NCBI RefSeq assembly: GCF_014042355.1
Contig: NZ_JACEZU010000009.1
Coordinates: forward strand, 62,001-126,000
Direction: 5' to 3'
DNA length: 64,000 nt
Origin: Rugamonas apoptosis
Lineage (GTDB): Bacteria > Pseudomonadota > Gammaproteobacteria > Burkholderiales > Burkholderiaceae_D
The translations under genes were made by a program, and so were the position numbers. The notes beneath the pieces are model-generated. The model made no database searches. It was given only the letters and a program-made list of their open reading frames with translations, and was not told the origin of the DNA. Shown one piece after another: positions 9,019 to 16,899 of this stretch (within the stretch, counting starts at the first letter, position 1; every line of letters starts with the position of its first letter).

Positions 9019-9580
9019 CTGCGCTCCCGATCAAAAAGAGCTGAGGCTGCTCGACCACTTCACGCGCCCATGTGTTGCCCGATGCGAGCTTGGCGCAAAA
9101 GTCATCCGTACGATAGACCACCGGATTGATTTCCCGCTGCACTACTTCCTGTGCCGGATGCAAGGCTTCGACCACTTCGGCAAACGCGATGTCCCCCAAG
9201 ACCAGCACATCCAGGTCTGAATGCGCACTCGCCTCACCACGCGCCACCGAGCCAAACACCAGCGCACACTGGATGCGGGCGGCCAAGGGTTGCAGCGCCT
9301 CGGTCAGAACGGTGGCCATGCCCGTAGTCTTGAGCAGCAGACCGGCAAGCTCCGCATGCACGGGACAGTCAAGATTGGCGCGATAATGCACCTGATTGCC
9401 TACATGCTGCCGAGACAGGATACCGGCGTCGGCGAGCTTGTTCAATTCCCGATTGATACTACCTGGCAATGCATCAAGCCGGCGCGCCAGTTCCCTGACA
9501 TGAAAGGCGGTGTCAGGATGCAAAAGCAGGGCCGACAGCACACGGGTGCGTAATGGACCAAGGAGGAAGTTGGCAAGCAT
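8960..9580 (-). CDS. Winged-helix / MNT-type nucleotidyltransferase, antitoxin-like
   Basis: A 206-aa protein with two parts. Residues 1-70 form a winged helix-turn-helix (ArsR/MarR-like, HVRELARRL and SINRELNKL helices). Residues 100-190 are a minimal nucleotidyltransferase with the signature GSVARGEASAHSDLDVLV (109-126), whose Asp 122 and 124 are the expected metal ligands. MNT proteins of MntA/HepT pairs AMPylate their HEPN partner. The added DNA-binding domain suggests self-repression, and an imperfect dyad lies 10 bases upstream of the start codon. It overlaps the HEPN gene by 59 bases and they form a two-gene operon. Codon use is less GC-biased than in the flanking housekeeping genes, consistent with an accessory module. 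Confidence 0.85.
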   Translation of the reverse strand: MLANFLLGPLRTRVLSALLLHPDTAFHVRELARRLDALPGSINRELNKLADAGILSRQHVGNQVHYRANLDCPVHAELAGLLLKTTGMATVLTEALQPLAARIQCALVFGSVARGEASAHSDLDVLVLGDIAFAEVVEALHPAQEVVQREINPVVYRTDDFCAKLASGNTWAREVVEQPQLFLIGSADDFAKLVGDPESHRVQRPA

Positions 9581-9589
9581 AATCCGAAT

Positions 9590-9627
9590 GTATCACAAAG
9601 AGAGTCAATCGTCTCTTTTTTGGATAC
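9590..9627. promoter_or_regulatory. Imperfect dyad upstream of the MNT/HEPN operon, candidate autoregulatory operator
   Basis: GTATCACAAAGAGA (9590-9603) faces TCTCTTTTTTGGATAC (9612-9627), with GTATC/GATAC outer arms and AGAGA/TCTCT inner arms. It ends 10 bases before the start codon of the winged-helix MNT gene (minus strand) and is the only structure in this 81-base gap. The T run could also serve as a weak terminator on the + strand, but no + strand gene ends here. Confidence 0.5.
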
Positions 9628-9661
9628 AATCTTTAACCGCCAACACCCTAGGCGTGTCGGC

Positions 9662-11002
9662 TCAAACGAGGTCGAACACCGCCATCGATTCCACGTGCGA
9701 GGTGTGGGGGAACATGTTGACCACGCCGGCCTTGCTCAGCGTGTAGCCGGCCTGGTTGACCAGCACGCTGGCGTCGCGCGCCAGCGTGGACGGGCTGCAC
9801 GACACATAAACGATGCGCTTGGGCAGCAGGTCGGGGCGCACTGCGCGCAGCGCGCCCAGCGCTTCGCTGACGGCCATGGCGCCGTCGCGCGGCGGGTCGA
9901 TCAGCATGCGGTCGAACTTGCCCAGCGCGATCAGGTCTTCCACCGTCACTTCGAACAGGTTGCGGGTCGAGAATGAGGTCTTGGCCGACAGGCCGTTGGC
10001 CTTGGCGTTGTCGAGCGCACGCTCCGTCAGGCTGGTGCTGCCTTCGATGCCCACCACTTCGCGGCCCTGGGTGGCCAGCGGCAGCGTGAAGTTGCCCAGT
10101 CCGCAGAACAGATCGGCCACGCGGTCTTCCGCCTGCACGTCCAGCAGGCCCAGCGCCTTGTGCACCAGCACCCGGTTGATGTGGTGGTTGACCTGGGTAA
10201 AGTCGACCGGCTTGAACGGCATGCGCACGCCGAATTCAGGCAGCAGGTAGTGCAGTTCGCGGTCCAGCGGGTAGTAGGGAGCGGCCGTGTCCGGGCCCTT
10301 GGTCTGCAGCCAGAACTGGATCTGGTACTGGTCGGCGAACGCTTTCAGCTTGACTTCATCGTCGGCCGTCAGCGGCGCCATGATGCGCAGCACCAGCGCC
10401 GTCACGTCCTCGCCCACCGCCACTTCGATCTGCGGCACCTGGTTGTACAGCGACAGCGAGCCGATCAGTGCGCGCAGCGGCAGCAGCATGTCCGACACGT
10501 GCGGCGGCAGGATCTGGCAGCTGCTCATGTCGGCCACGAACACGGATTTCTTTTCGTGGAAGCCGACCAGCACCGCGTTCTTCTTGGCCACATGGCGCAC
10601 CGACAGGCGGGCGCGGTAGCGGTAACCCCAGGTGGGACCGTACATGGGGCGCATCACGGTCAGCGGTTTGACCTTGCCGATATGCCACAGGTTATCTTCC
10701 AGCACGCGCTGCTTGATGGCGACCTGGGCCGACGGCTCCAGGTGCTGCATCGAGCAGCCGCCGCAGTTATCGAAATGCACGCACTTGGGTTTGACCCGCA
10801 GCGACGATTCCTTGTGCAGGGCCGTCATGCGGGCCGCTTCCCAGTTTTTCTTTTTCTTGAACGTCTCGAAGCTGACCCGCTCACCCGGCAGCGCGCCTTC
10901 GACAAACACCACCTTGCCCGGCGAGCCGTCTTCATTGTCGATGTGGCCGACGCCACGGGCGTCCATGTCGAGCGATTTGATGTCGATGATATTTTCTTGC
11001 AT
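9662..11002 (-). CDS. rlmD: 23S rRNA (uracil-1939-C5)-methyltransferase
   Basis: A TrmA/RumA-family enzyme that uses S-adenosylmethionine to methylate U1939 of 23S rRNA. The 446-aa protein begins with a TRAM-like beta barrel, then an iron-sulfur motif with Cys 74, 80 and 83 (CVHFDNCGGCSMQH). The Rossmann methyltransferase domain has DLFCGLGNFTLPLA for cofactor binding, LIDPPRDG, and the catalytic cysteine in VSCSPST near residue 400. I prefer ATG 11002; the TTG nine bases upstream has no better ribosome site. It lies 193 bases downstream of rpoS on the same strand, with no gene in between. Recognition is firm because of the Fe-S motif, which TrmA lacks. Confidence 0.93.
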   Translation of the reverse strand: MQENIIDIKSLDMDARGVGHIDNEDGSPGKVVFVEGALPGERVSFETFKKKKNWEAARMTALHKESSLRVKPKCVHFDNCGGCSMQHLEPSAQVAIKQRVLEDNLWHIGKVKPLTVMRPMYGPTWGYRYRARLSVRHVAKKNAVLVGFHEKKSVFVADMSSCQILPPHVSDMLLPLRALIGSLSLYNQVPQIEVAVGEDVTALVLRIMAPLTADDEVKLKAFADQYQIQFWLQTKGPDTAAPYYPLDRELHYLLPEFGVRMPFKPVDFTQVNHHINRVLVHKALGLLDVQAEDRVADLFCGLGNFTLPLATQGREVVGIEGSTSLTERALDNAKANGLSAKTSFSTRNLFEVTVEDLIALGKFDRMLIDPPRDGAMAVSEALGALRAVRPDLLPKRIVYVSCSPSTLARDASVLVNQAGYTLSKAGVVNMFPHTSHVESMAVFDLV

Positions 11003-11204
11003 AACGTTCAATCAATGAGGGAGGCACAGGCCGGCCGGCGGGACGCCAGGGCGGGCCGTATGATAGCAGAAAGCGGGGCCGGGACGCTGCGCCGGCGGGC
11101 CGGCAGGCCGTTGCAAAATGAGCGCAGCGCGGCACGGCGGCGAAGACCGTGGGCCTGCGCGGCCAGCAGCCGCAATGACGCCGCGGTCATGTTGCGGCCG
11201 TCGC

Positions 11205-12230
11205 TTACAGGAGGGAGTCGCGCACCACGCCGCGGGCGGCCATGGCCCGTTTCAGCTTGACCAGTGCTTCCTGCTGGATCTGGCGCACCCGTTCGCGGGT
11301 GACGCCCATTTCCTCGGCCAGGGTTTCCAGTGTGGCCGGATCGTCGTTATCCAGGCCGAAGCGGCGCATGATGACGATGCGCTGCTTGTCGGGCAGCTTG
11401 GTGAGCCAGTCGCGCACCAGCACCGTCATTTCATGGTGTTCGGCGCGGGCGTCGGGGCTGTCCTCGCTGTCGCCGGGCAGCATGTCCATCAGCGAGGACT
11501 GGGGGTCGTTGTCGAGCGGCGCGTCCAGCGAGGTGGCGTGTTCGGACAGGGCCAGGATGTCCTGCACCTCCTCCACCGGCCGGCCCACCAGTTCCGCGAT
11601 GTCCTCTGCGGTCGCGTCCTTGCCGTTGTGGTGGCGCGCCTCCAGGTGGTATTTGCCGCGCAGGATCTGGTTCAGCTCGCGCACCATGTGCACCGGCAAT
11701 CGCACCGTGCGGGCCTGGTTCATGATGGCGCGTTCGATGCTCTGGCGTATCCACCAGGTGGCGTAAGTGGAGAAGCGGAAACCGCGCTCCGGCTCGAACT
11801 TGTCGATGGCCCGCATCAGGCCGATGTTGCCTTCCTCGATCATGTCGAGCAGCACCACGCCGCGGTTGATGTAGTGCTTGGCGATCGACACCACGAGGCG
11901 CAGGTTATGCTCGATCATGGTCTGGCGGGCGCTGAAATCGCCCTGCTTGGCCAGGGTGGCGAAATGCACTTCCTGTGGCGCCGTCAGCAGGGGGCGGGTG
12001 CCGATCTGGTTCAGGTAGTGCTGGGTGGTGTCGGTCGACAGCTCGGCCGCCAGCACCTTCTTGAGTTCGTCGACACTTTCCAGCACCGTGCCCACTTCCA
12101 CGGCCGCCTCGCCATCGGCCGGGCCATCACCATGGTCGATCGCGTCGACGGCGATGTCGTCGCCCGGCTCGTCCGGAAATTCATCCGGCGCCGGGTCGTC
12201 TTCCAGCGGGTCGTGCGGCGTGTGTGTCAT
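11205..12230 (-). CDS. rpoS: RNA polymerase sigma factor RpoS
   Basis: The general-stress and stationary-phase sigma factor, 341 aa. An acidic N-terminus (about 60 residues rich in D, E and P) precedes region 1.2 (DTTQHYLNQIG). Region 2 follows, with RQTMIEHNLRLVVSIAKHY and the -10 recognition helix FSTYATWWIRQSIERAI, then region 3, and region 4 with the helix-turn-helix ETLAEEMGVTRERVRQIQ. The long acidic leader and its place after nlpD fit RpoS rather than RpoH or RpoD. The gap to nlpD is only 9 bases. In other proteobacteria the main rpoS promoter lies inside nlpD, which probably holds here, although I could not pick it out. Confidence 0.96.
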   Translation of the reverse strand: MTHTPHDPLEDDPAPDEFPDEPGDDIAVDAIDHGDGPADGEAAVEVGTVLESVDELKKVLAAELSTDTTQHYLNQIGTRPLLTAPQEVHFATLAKQGDFSARQTMIEHNLRLVVSIAKHYINRGVVLLDMIEEGNIGLMRAIDKFEPERGFRFSTYATWWIRQSIERAIMNQARTVRLPVHMVRELNQILRGKYHLEARHHNGKDATAEDIAELVGRPVEEVQDILALSEHATSLDAPLDNDPQSSLMDMLPGDSEDSPDARAEHHEMTVLVRDWLTKLPDKQRIVIMRRFGLDNDDPATLETLAEEMGVTRERVRQIQQEALVKLKRAMAARGVVRDSLL

Positions 12231-12239
12231 AACGGTACG

Positions 12240-13175
12240 CTAACGGTTAGGCAGGAATTTGGACGGATCGACCGGTTTGCCCTGCTGCCGGATTTCAAAG
12301 TGCAGCTTGACGGCATCAGCATCCGAATCGCCCATCTCGGCAATCACTTGTCCCTTGTTCACACTCTGGCCCTCCTTCACCACGATGCTGCGGTTGTGGG
12401 CATAGGCCGACAACAGGCTGTTACTGTGCTTCACAATGACGAGATTACCATAACCACGGATGCCGCTGCCGGCATACATGACTTTTCCCGCGCCGGCCGC
12501 CACGACTTGCTGTCCGGCACGGCCGGCGATGTCCACGCCCTTGTTCTTGCCTTCGTCGAAACTGGCCACCACTTTACCGTCGGCCGGCCACATCCAGCTC
12601 AGTTTTTCGTCATCGGCGCCCAGCGCCGGCACGGCGGGCGCGGCCGGCTGCGGCAGCGAGGCCGGCTTGACCAGCGCCACCTCGGTGCGCTCGGCACGCT
12701 CGGGCGCCACGCCGTCGGCCTTTTGCAGTTCGGCCAGGGTGGCGTCCGTGTAAGGCCGTTTGTCGCCCTTGGGCCCGGTCTTGCGGGGGACGGGCGCGGC
12801 CGGCGGCGCCTTGGTGTCAGGCGGCATCGCCACGGCCGAAGTTTGCACGGCGGCGCTGTCGGGCGGCTGCACGCGCAGCACCTGGTCGACCTTGATATCG
12901 TCCGGGTTGGCCAGGTTGTTCCAGGTCGCGATGTCGCGGTAACTCTGGCCGTGTTCCAGCGCGATGCGGATCAGGGTGTCGCCTTTCCTGACCGTGTACA
13001 AGCCCCGTTCGTCGCGTTCTTTCTGCGCTTCCTCGCTGGGGGTGACAGGTTTGGATTGGGGCGCGCCGGGCATGCGTTCGACCACCGGCGCCTGGTTGGG
13101 GGTGGTGGTACAGGCGCTCAGCAGGGCGAGCGTCAGGGTCGCAACTAACAGGGAACTTTTATTCGTCATTCTCAT
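12240..13175 (-). CDS. nlpD: NlpD-type lipoprotein, murein hydrolase activator (LysM + degenerate M23)
   Basis: An outer-membrane lipoprotein that activates cell-wall amidases at the division site. The signal sequence ends in the lipobox LLSAC (lipidated Cys 22). A LysM peptidoglycan-binding domain spans about residues 60-103 (YTVRKGDTLIRIALEHG). A proline/alanine-rich linker leads to an M23 domain (about 190-311). As in E. coli NlpD, the M23 domain lacks the zinc-binding His of the first motif (GVDIAG) but keeps LHFEIR, so it is an activator rather than an enzyme. ATG 13169 is an alternative start two codons in. Flanked by pcm and rpoS in the conserved order surE-pcm-nlpD-rpoS. Confidence 0.94.
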   Translation of the reverse strand: MRMTNKSSLLVATLTLALLSACTTTPNQAPVVERMPGAPQSKPVTPSEEAQKERDERGLYTVRKGDTLIRIALEHGQSYRDIATWNNLANPDDIKVDQVLRVQPPDSAAVQTSAVAMPPDTKAPPAAPVPRKTGPKGDKRPYTDATLAELQKADGVAPERAERTEVALVKPASLPQPAAPAVPALGADDEKLSWMWPADGKVVASFDEGKNKGVDIAGRAGQQVVAAGAGKVMYAGSGIRGYGNLVIVKHSNSLLSAYAHNRSIVVKEGQSVNKGQVIAEMGDSDADAVKLHFEIRQQGKPVDPSKFLPNR

Positions 13176-13247
13176 CTTAATCTGTGTATTCGGTACTCAG
13201 GGCAGTGTGTCGCCCGGTGGTTGGCGCGGCGCCGGCACATACCGTAC

Positions 13248-14150
13248 TTAGACGGTGCCTGGGCGCAACGGCACGAAATGGCAATCTTCCAGCGTGGTGC
13301 TGACCCACTCGGCCTTGGCCGTGCGCGTGATCAGTTCCAGGTGCTGGGCGCGGGCGCCCACGGGCGCCACCAGCCGGCCGCCGATGGCCAGCTGTTCCAG
13401 CAGCGCGCGCGGCACTTCCAGGCCCGCCGCGGCCAGAATGATACCGTCAAATGGCGCGGCCTGCGGCAAGCCTAGCATACCATCTCCATAGTGCAAACGC
13501 AGGTTCGGCACGCGCAGCGGCCGCAAATTGGCCTTGGCCAGCTCGTGCAGGGGCTTGATGCGCTCGATCGACCACACCTCGCGCGCCACGCAAGACAGCA
13601 CGGCCGCCTGGTAACCGCAGCCGGTGCCGATCTCCAGCACCCGCTTGAGTTCGCCCCCGTTGCGCATCACTTCTATCATGCGCGCCACGATGTAGGGCTG
13701 GGAAATGGTCTGGTGGTGGCCGATCGGCAGCGAGGCGTCGATATAGGCCTGGGCCGCCAGGCCCTCCTCCATGAACAGGTGGCGCGGCACGGTATCGAGC
13801 GCGGCCAGCACCACGCCATCCTGCACGCCCTGCTTGGCCACCCGCTCCACCATGGCGCGCCGCACGGCGTCCGACACCAGCGGATTGCCGCGCGGCGCGG
13901 GGGCGGCGGCCTGCACGGCCCGCTCCAGCGCCTCGCGGTGCGATTTGGACGGCGAGGCGACGGCGCGGCCGGCCTGGTACAGCGATTGGGCGGGCGCACC
14001 GCCCCGGCTGGCATGCTGGGCGGCGTTCAGGGCCGCGTTCTGGGTCGCCGTCTGCGGCGTGGCGACCGGTCCCCGCACGACCGGCTTCTTGCCGCCCGCA
14101 TCGACCACCGAGGACAGGGGTAAGGGGAAAGTGCGGGGTTTGTCGTTCAT
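13248..14150 (-). CDS. pcm: Protein-L-isoaspartate O-methyltransferase
   Basis: Repairs isoaspartyl residues in ageing proteins by S-adenosylmethionine-dependent methylation. The core (residues 85-300) carries the family signature LEIGTGCGYQAAVLS for cofactor binding, preceded by GHHQTISQPYIVARM. The N-terminal 80 residues are low-complexity, Ala- and Gln-rich, and not part of the conserved fold, so a later start is conceivable. It shares four bases (ATGA type overlap) with surE upstream, which supports ATG 14150. Together with surE, nlpD and rpoS it forms a stress-survival unit. Confidence 0.94.
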   Translation of the reverse strand: MNDKPRTFPLPLSSVVDAGGKKPVVRGPVATPQTATQNAALNAAQHASRGGAPAQSLYQAGRAVASPSKSHREALERAVQAAAPAPRGNPLVSDAVRRAMVERVAKQGVQDGVVLAALDTVPRHLFMEEGLAAQAYIDASLPIGHHQTISQPYIVARMIEVMRNGGELKRVLEIGTGCGYQAAVLSCVAREVWSIERIKPLHELAKANLRPLRVPNLRLHYGDGMLGLPQAAPFDGIILAAAGLEVPRALLEQLAIGGRLVAPVGARAQHLELITRTAKAEWVSTTLEDCHFVPLRPGTV

Positions 14151-14884
14151 GCCAGGCCCGATGCCAGCACGTCGAGCTGGCTCTTGTGGGTCAGATCGAT
14201 CTGCAGCGGCGTCATCGACGTCCAGCCTTGGGCGCAGGCATGGAAATCCGTGCCCTCGCCGGCGTCGCGGGTGGCGCCGGGCGGTCCGATCCAGAATATT
14301 TCCTTGCCGCGCGGATCGAAGGCCTTGATCACCGGTTCAGCCTGGTGGCGCCGGCCCAGCCGGGTGGCCACCACCTTGTTCAATTGTTCGTATGGCCGGT
14401 TCGGGATGTTGACGTTGAGCAGGTAGGGACTGGGCAACGTGGCGCCGTAGCGCTGAATGATGTCGCGCGCATGGCGGGCCGCGTCCTCCACGTGTTCCCA
14501 GCCATACGAGCCCTGGGAAAACGCGATCGAGGGGATGCCAAAAAGATAACCTTCCGTGGCCGCCGCCACCGTGCCGGAATACAGCGTGTCGTCACCCATG
14601 TTGGGGCCATTGTTGATGCCCGACACGACCAGGTCGGGCCGGTAATCGAGCATGCCGGTCAGCGCCACGTGGACGCAGTCGGTGGGTGTGCCATTAACAA
14701 AATAGAAACCATTGGCGGCGCGCTGGACGGACAGGGGCCGGTCCAATGAAAGCGAGTTCGATGCGCCGGAACGGTTGCTGTCGGGTGCCACCACCACGAT
14801 ATCGGCGATGGGCGCCAGCGCCTCGGCCAGGGCGTTGATGCCGGGCGCCAGGTAGCCGTCGTCATTACTGATCAGGATTCTCAT
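14147..14884 (-). CDS. surE: 5'/3'-nucleotidase SurE
   Basis: A cytoplasmic, metal-dependent nucleoside monophosphatase linked to stationary-phase survival. It is 245 aa, the usual length. The N-terminal MRILISNDDGYLAPGI holds the metal-binding Asp 8 and 9. Ser and Asn ligands follow in NRSGASNSL and SGINNGPNMGDDTLYSGTVAAA. First gene of surE-pcm-nlpD-rpoS on the minus strand. Confidence 0.95.
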   Translation of the reverse strand: MRILISNDDGYLAPGINALAEALAPIADIVVVAPDSNRSGASNSLSLDRPLSVQRAANGFYFVNGTPTDCVHVALTGMLDYRPDLVVSGINNGPNMGDDTLYSGTVAAATEGYLFGIPSIAFSQGSYGWEHVEDAARHARDIIQRYGATLPSPYLLNVNIPNRPYEQLNKVVATRLGRRHQAEPVIKAFDPRGKEIFWIGPPGATRDAGEGTDFHACAQGWTSMTPLQIDLTHKSQLDVLASGLA

Positions 14885-15000
14885 ACGCCGATTTTACCTG
14901 AAGCAATGCCCGTACTGCGCATGGCCGGGCACCGGCGCGCAGATAAATTTCCAGCCTGCCGAATACGCCCCCACGACCATCCCCGCCGCCCCTGCCGCCG

Positions 15001-15615
15001 CTAGCGAGGCGTGCCGCGCGGCGCGGCCAGCCAGCCTTCCAGCGCCAGCAAGGCATCCTGCCGGTACCGCTCGCCCGCCGGTTCGCGCGCGCCCAGCAAG
15101 GTCGACTCCAGGTCGCCGAGCGCCTGCAACGGGTCCGCGCCGCCCTCTTCCGGCACGCCGGCCTCCTGATACAGGGCCGCCATGGCCGGCTCGCCCAGCC
15201 GGCGCTGGATATCGGCCAGCCGGGCCCGCGCCTGGCGCGTGTCCGCATGCTCCGGACCCTGCTGGCGCAAACGGGCCCGCACTACCCGTTCGGCCAGGCT
15301 GCGGGCCGTGTCCAGTTCATCCAGCTGGGCCAGGATGCCGGCCAGGGCCATCTTGGCGCGCAGCGTGTCGCCATGTTCGGCCCCAAGCAGGCGCATGCGC
15401 GCGGCCAGCACCTGCTCCTGCACGTCGCGCGCGATGCGCTGGTCGATGTCGTCGCCGCCGCCCAATTGCTCACTGTCCACGAACAGTTCTTTTTCCGAGT
15501 CGAAATGAGGTTCCAGATAGCACTTGAGCGCCTCGGCCAGATCGTTCTTGAACTTGCTCATGTACGCATGCTGGCCATGCGCGTAGCTAAAGAAACAGCC
15601 GTAGCGGATCGTCAT
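15001..15615 (-). CDS. Truncated TIR domain fused to TPR repeats
   Basis: A 204-aa protein. Residues 4-64 are the first half of a bacterial TIR domain: FFSYAHGQ (beta-A), a helix, ELFVDSEQLGGGDDIDQRIARDV (B-strand and BB loop). The sequence then passes straight into kinesin-light-chain-type TPR units (about 66-145) with the signature LLGAEHGDTLRAKMALAGI repeated as QQGPEHADTRQARARLADI. The second half of the TIR fold, where the NADase glutamate normally sits, is absent. Full-length relatives have TIR, often a nucleotide-binding domain, then TPRs and act in antiphage signalling. The start is ATG 15615; the open frame continues upstream across the qor gene on the other strand, which is a shadow. 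Function is unknown; it may be a remnant or a non-enzymatic adaptor. Confidence 0.68.
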   Translation of the reverse strand: MTIRYGCFFSYAHGQHAYMSKFKNDLAEALKCYLEPHFDSEKELFVDSEQLGGGDDIDQRIARDVQEQVLAARMRLLGAEHGDTLRAKMALAGILAQLDELDTARSLAERVVRARLRQQGPEHADTRQARARLADIQRRLGEPAMAALYQEAGVPEEGGADPLQALGDLESTLLGAREPAGERYRQDALLALEGWLAAPRGTPR

Positions 15616-15750
15616 CACATCCCCCTCCGTTTCTTCCCCTGAGCTGACTGACGCCCCCACTCTAGCGCCGCGCCCGCCCCACACTTTGCGCACACGCAAA
15701 GGCGCACTGCCGCACACGACAGTCGCGCATTTGAGGCATAATAAAAAATC

Positions 15751-15764
15751 TAACGGTCGTTCTA
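15751..15764. promoter_or_regulatory. Candidate small dyad upstream of the quinone oxidoreductase gene
   Basis: AACG and CGTT flank a two-base centre in an otherwise A/T-rich stretch 36 bases upstream of ATG 15800. The layout recalls TetR-type half sites, but no tetR gene is adjacent. A CATAAT hexamer just upstream could be a -10 element. Confidence 0.25.
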
Positions 15765-15799
15765 TTTTATTTCCACCCACCAACGAGGAAACCACAATA

Positions 15800-16780
15800 A
15801 TGAAAGCCATCGTCTGCAAGGCATGGGGACTGCCCGACACCCTCACCCTGGAGGAATTACCTGACTTGCAGCCAGCCCCCGGCCAGGTGGTGCTGGACGT
15901 GAAGGCGGCCGGGGTCAACTTCCCCGACGTGCTCATCATCCAGGGCAAATACCAGGTCAAGCCGGCGCTGCCGTTCACGCCCGGCAGCGAAGTGGCGGGC
16001 GTGGTGCGCGCCGTGGCCGACGACGTGCAGGGGTATAAAGTGGGCGACCGCGTGATCGCGTTCGCCGGCCAGGGCGGCTTCGCCCAGCAATTGGCCGTGC
16101 CGGTGCAGGCGTTGATGCCTATGCCGGCCGACATGGACTTCGACACGGCGGCCGCCATCACCCTCACCTACGGCACCTCGCACCACGCGGTGGTGGACCG
16201 GGCCGGCCTGAAAGCGGGTGAAACCATGCTGGTGTTGGGTGCGGCCGGCGGCGTGGGACTGGCCGCCATCGACATCGGCAAGGCGCTGGGCGCGCGCGTG
16301 ATCGCGGCCGCCTCCAGCGACGCCAAGCTGGCGGTGTGCAAGGCGCACGGCGCGGACGTGCTGGTCAACTACAGCAATGACGACTGGCGCGACGCCGTCA
16401 AGGCCGCCACGGATGGCAAGGGGCCGGACGTGATCTACGACCCGGTGGGCGGGGTGTACGCGGAACCGGCGTTCCGCAGCATCGCCTGGCGCGGGCGCTA
16501 CCTGGTGGTGGGTTTCGCCAACGGCGAGATTCCGCGCCTGCCGCTGAACCTGGCGCTGCTGAAAGGCGCGTCGCTGATGGGCGTGTTCTGGGGCGAGTTC
16601 GTCAAGCGCGAACCGAAGGCCAACCTGGCCGCCATGACCCAACTGCTGGGCTGGCTGAAGGAAGGCAAGATCCAGCCCCACATCTCGGCCCGCTATCCGC
16701 TGGCCGACACGGCGGCCGCACTGAACGACATGGCCGCGCGGTTGGTGACGGGCAAGGTGGTGATTTTGCCGGAAGCGTAA
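15800..16780 (+). CDS. Zinc-independent NADPH:quinone oxidoreductase family protein
   Basis: A medium-chain dehydrogenase/reductase of the quinone oxidoreductase (QorA) branch, 326 aa. It has the GroES-like N-terminal domain (AAGVNFPDVLIIQGKYQ, PFTPGSEVAGVV) and a Rossmann domain with LVLGAAGGVGLAAI for NADPH. The structural and catalytic zinc ligands of alcohol dehydrogenases are absent, as expected for the quinone-reductase branch. The start ATG 15800 has GAGGAA nine bases upstream. It is divergent from the TIR-TPR gene. The physiological electron acceptor cannot be told from sequence. A 23-bp perfect palindrome follows the stop. Confidence 0.9.
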   Translation: MKAIVCKAWGLPDTLTLEELPDLQPAPGQVVLDVKAAGVNFPDVLIIQGKYQVKPALPFTPGSEVAGVVRAVADDVQGYKVGDRVIAFAGQGGFAQQLAVPVQALMPMPADMDFDTAAAITLTYGTSHHAVVDRAGLKAGETMLVLGAAGGVGLAAIDIGKALGARVIAAASSDAKLAVCKAHGADVLVNYSNDDWRDAVKAATDGKGPDVIYDPVGGVYAEPAFRSIAWRGRYLVVGFANGEIPRLPLNLALLKGASLMGVFWGEFVKREPKANLAAMTQLLGWLKEGKIQPHISARYPLADTAAALNDMAARLVTGKVVILPEA

Positions 16781-16798
16781 GCGCACAACGGGACAAAA

Positions 16799-16855
16799 GA
16801 ATCGGGGACGGACCCCAATTTTCGCTATGCGGAAATTGGGGTCCGTCCCCGATTC
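16799..16855. repeat. REP-like perfect palindrome, GGGGACGGACCCC core
   Basis: Two perfect 23-base arms (16799-16821 and 16833-16855) flank the loop TCGCTATGCGG. It sits between convergent genes. The GGGGACGGACCCC core is a variant of the GGGGACGTAACAC type seen at 550 and 30438. A strong hairpin is expected in RNA from either strand. Confidence 0.85.
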
Positions 16856-16899
16856 CTGGTCCCCGGTTCTTCGGTGCTTTATCCGGCGGCGATCCCGGC

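Noticed and set aside
9590..9627. Terminator reading of the dyad before the MNT gene
   Set aside because: No gene ends there on the + strand, and the arms are better matched as an operator. A minor terminating role is not excluded.
11118..13148. A 676-codon + strand frame opposite rpoS and nlpD
   Set aside because: Shadow frame. Both minus-strand genes are firmly recognised.
15616..16167. N-terminal extension of the TIR-TPR gene to 388 residues
   Set aside because: The extra part lies opposite the quinone oxidoreductase gene and its promoter and is low in meaning. The TIR motif begins at ATG 15615.
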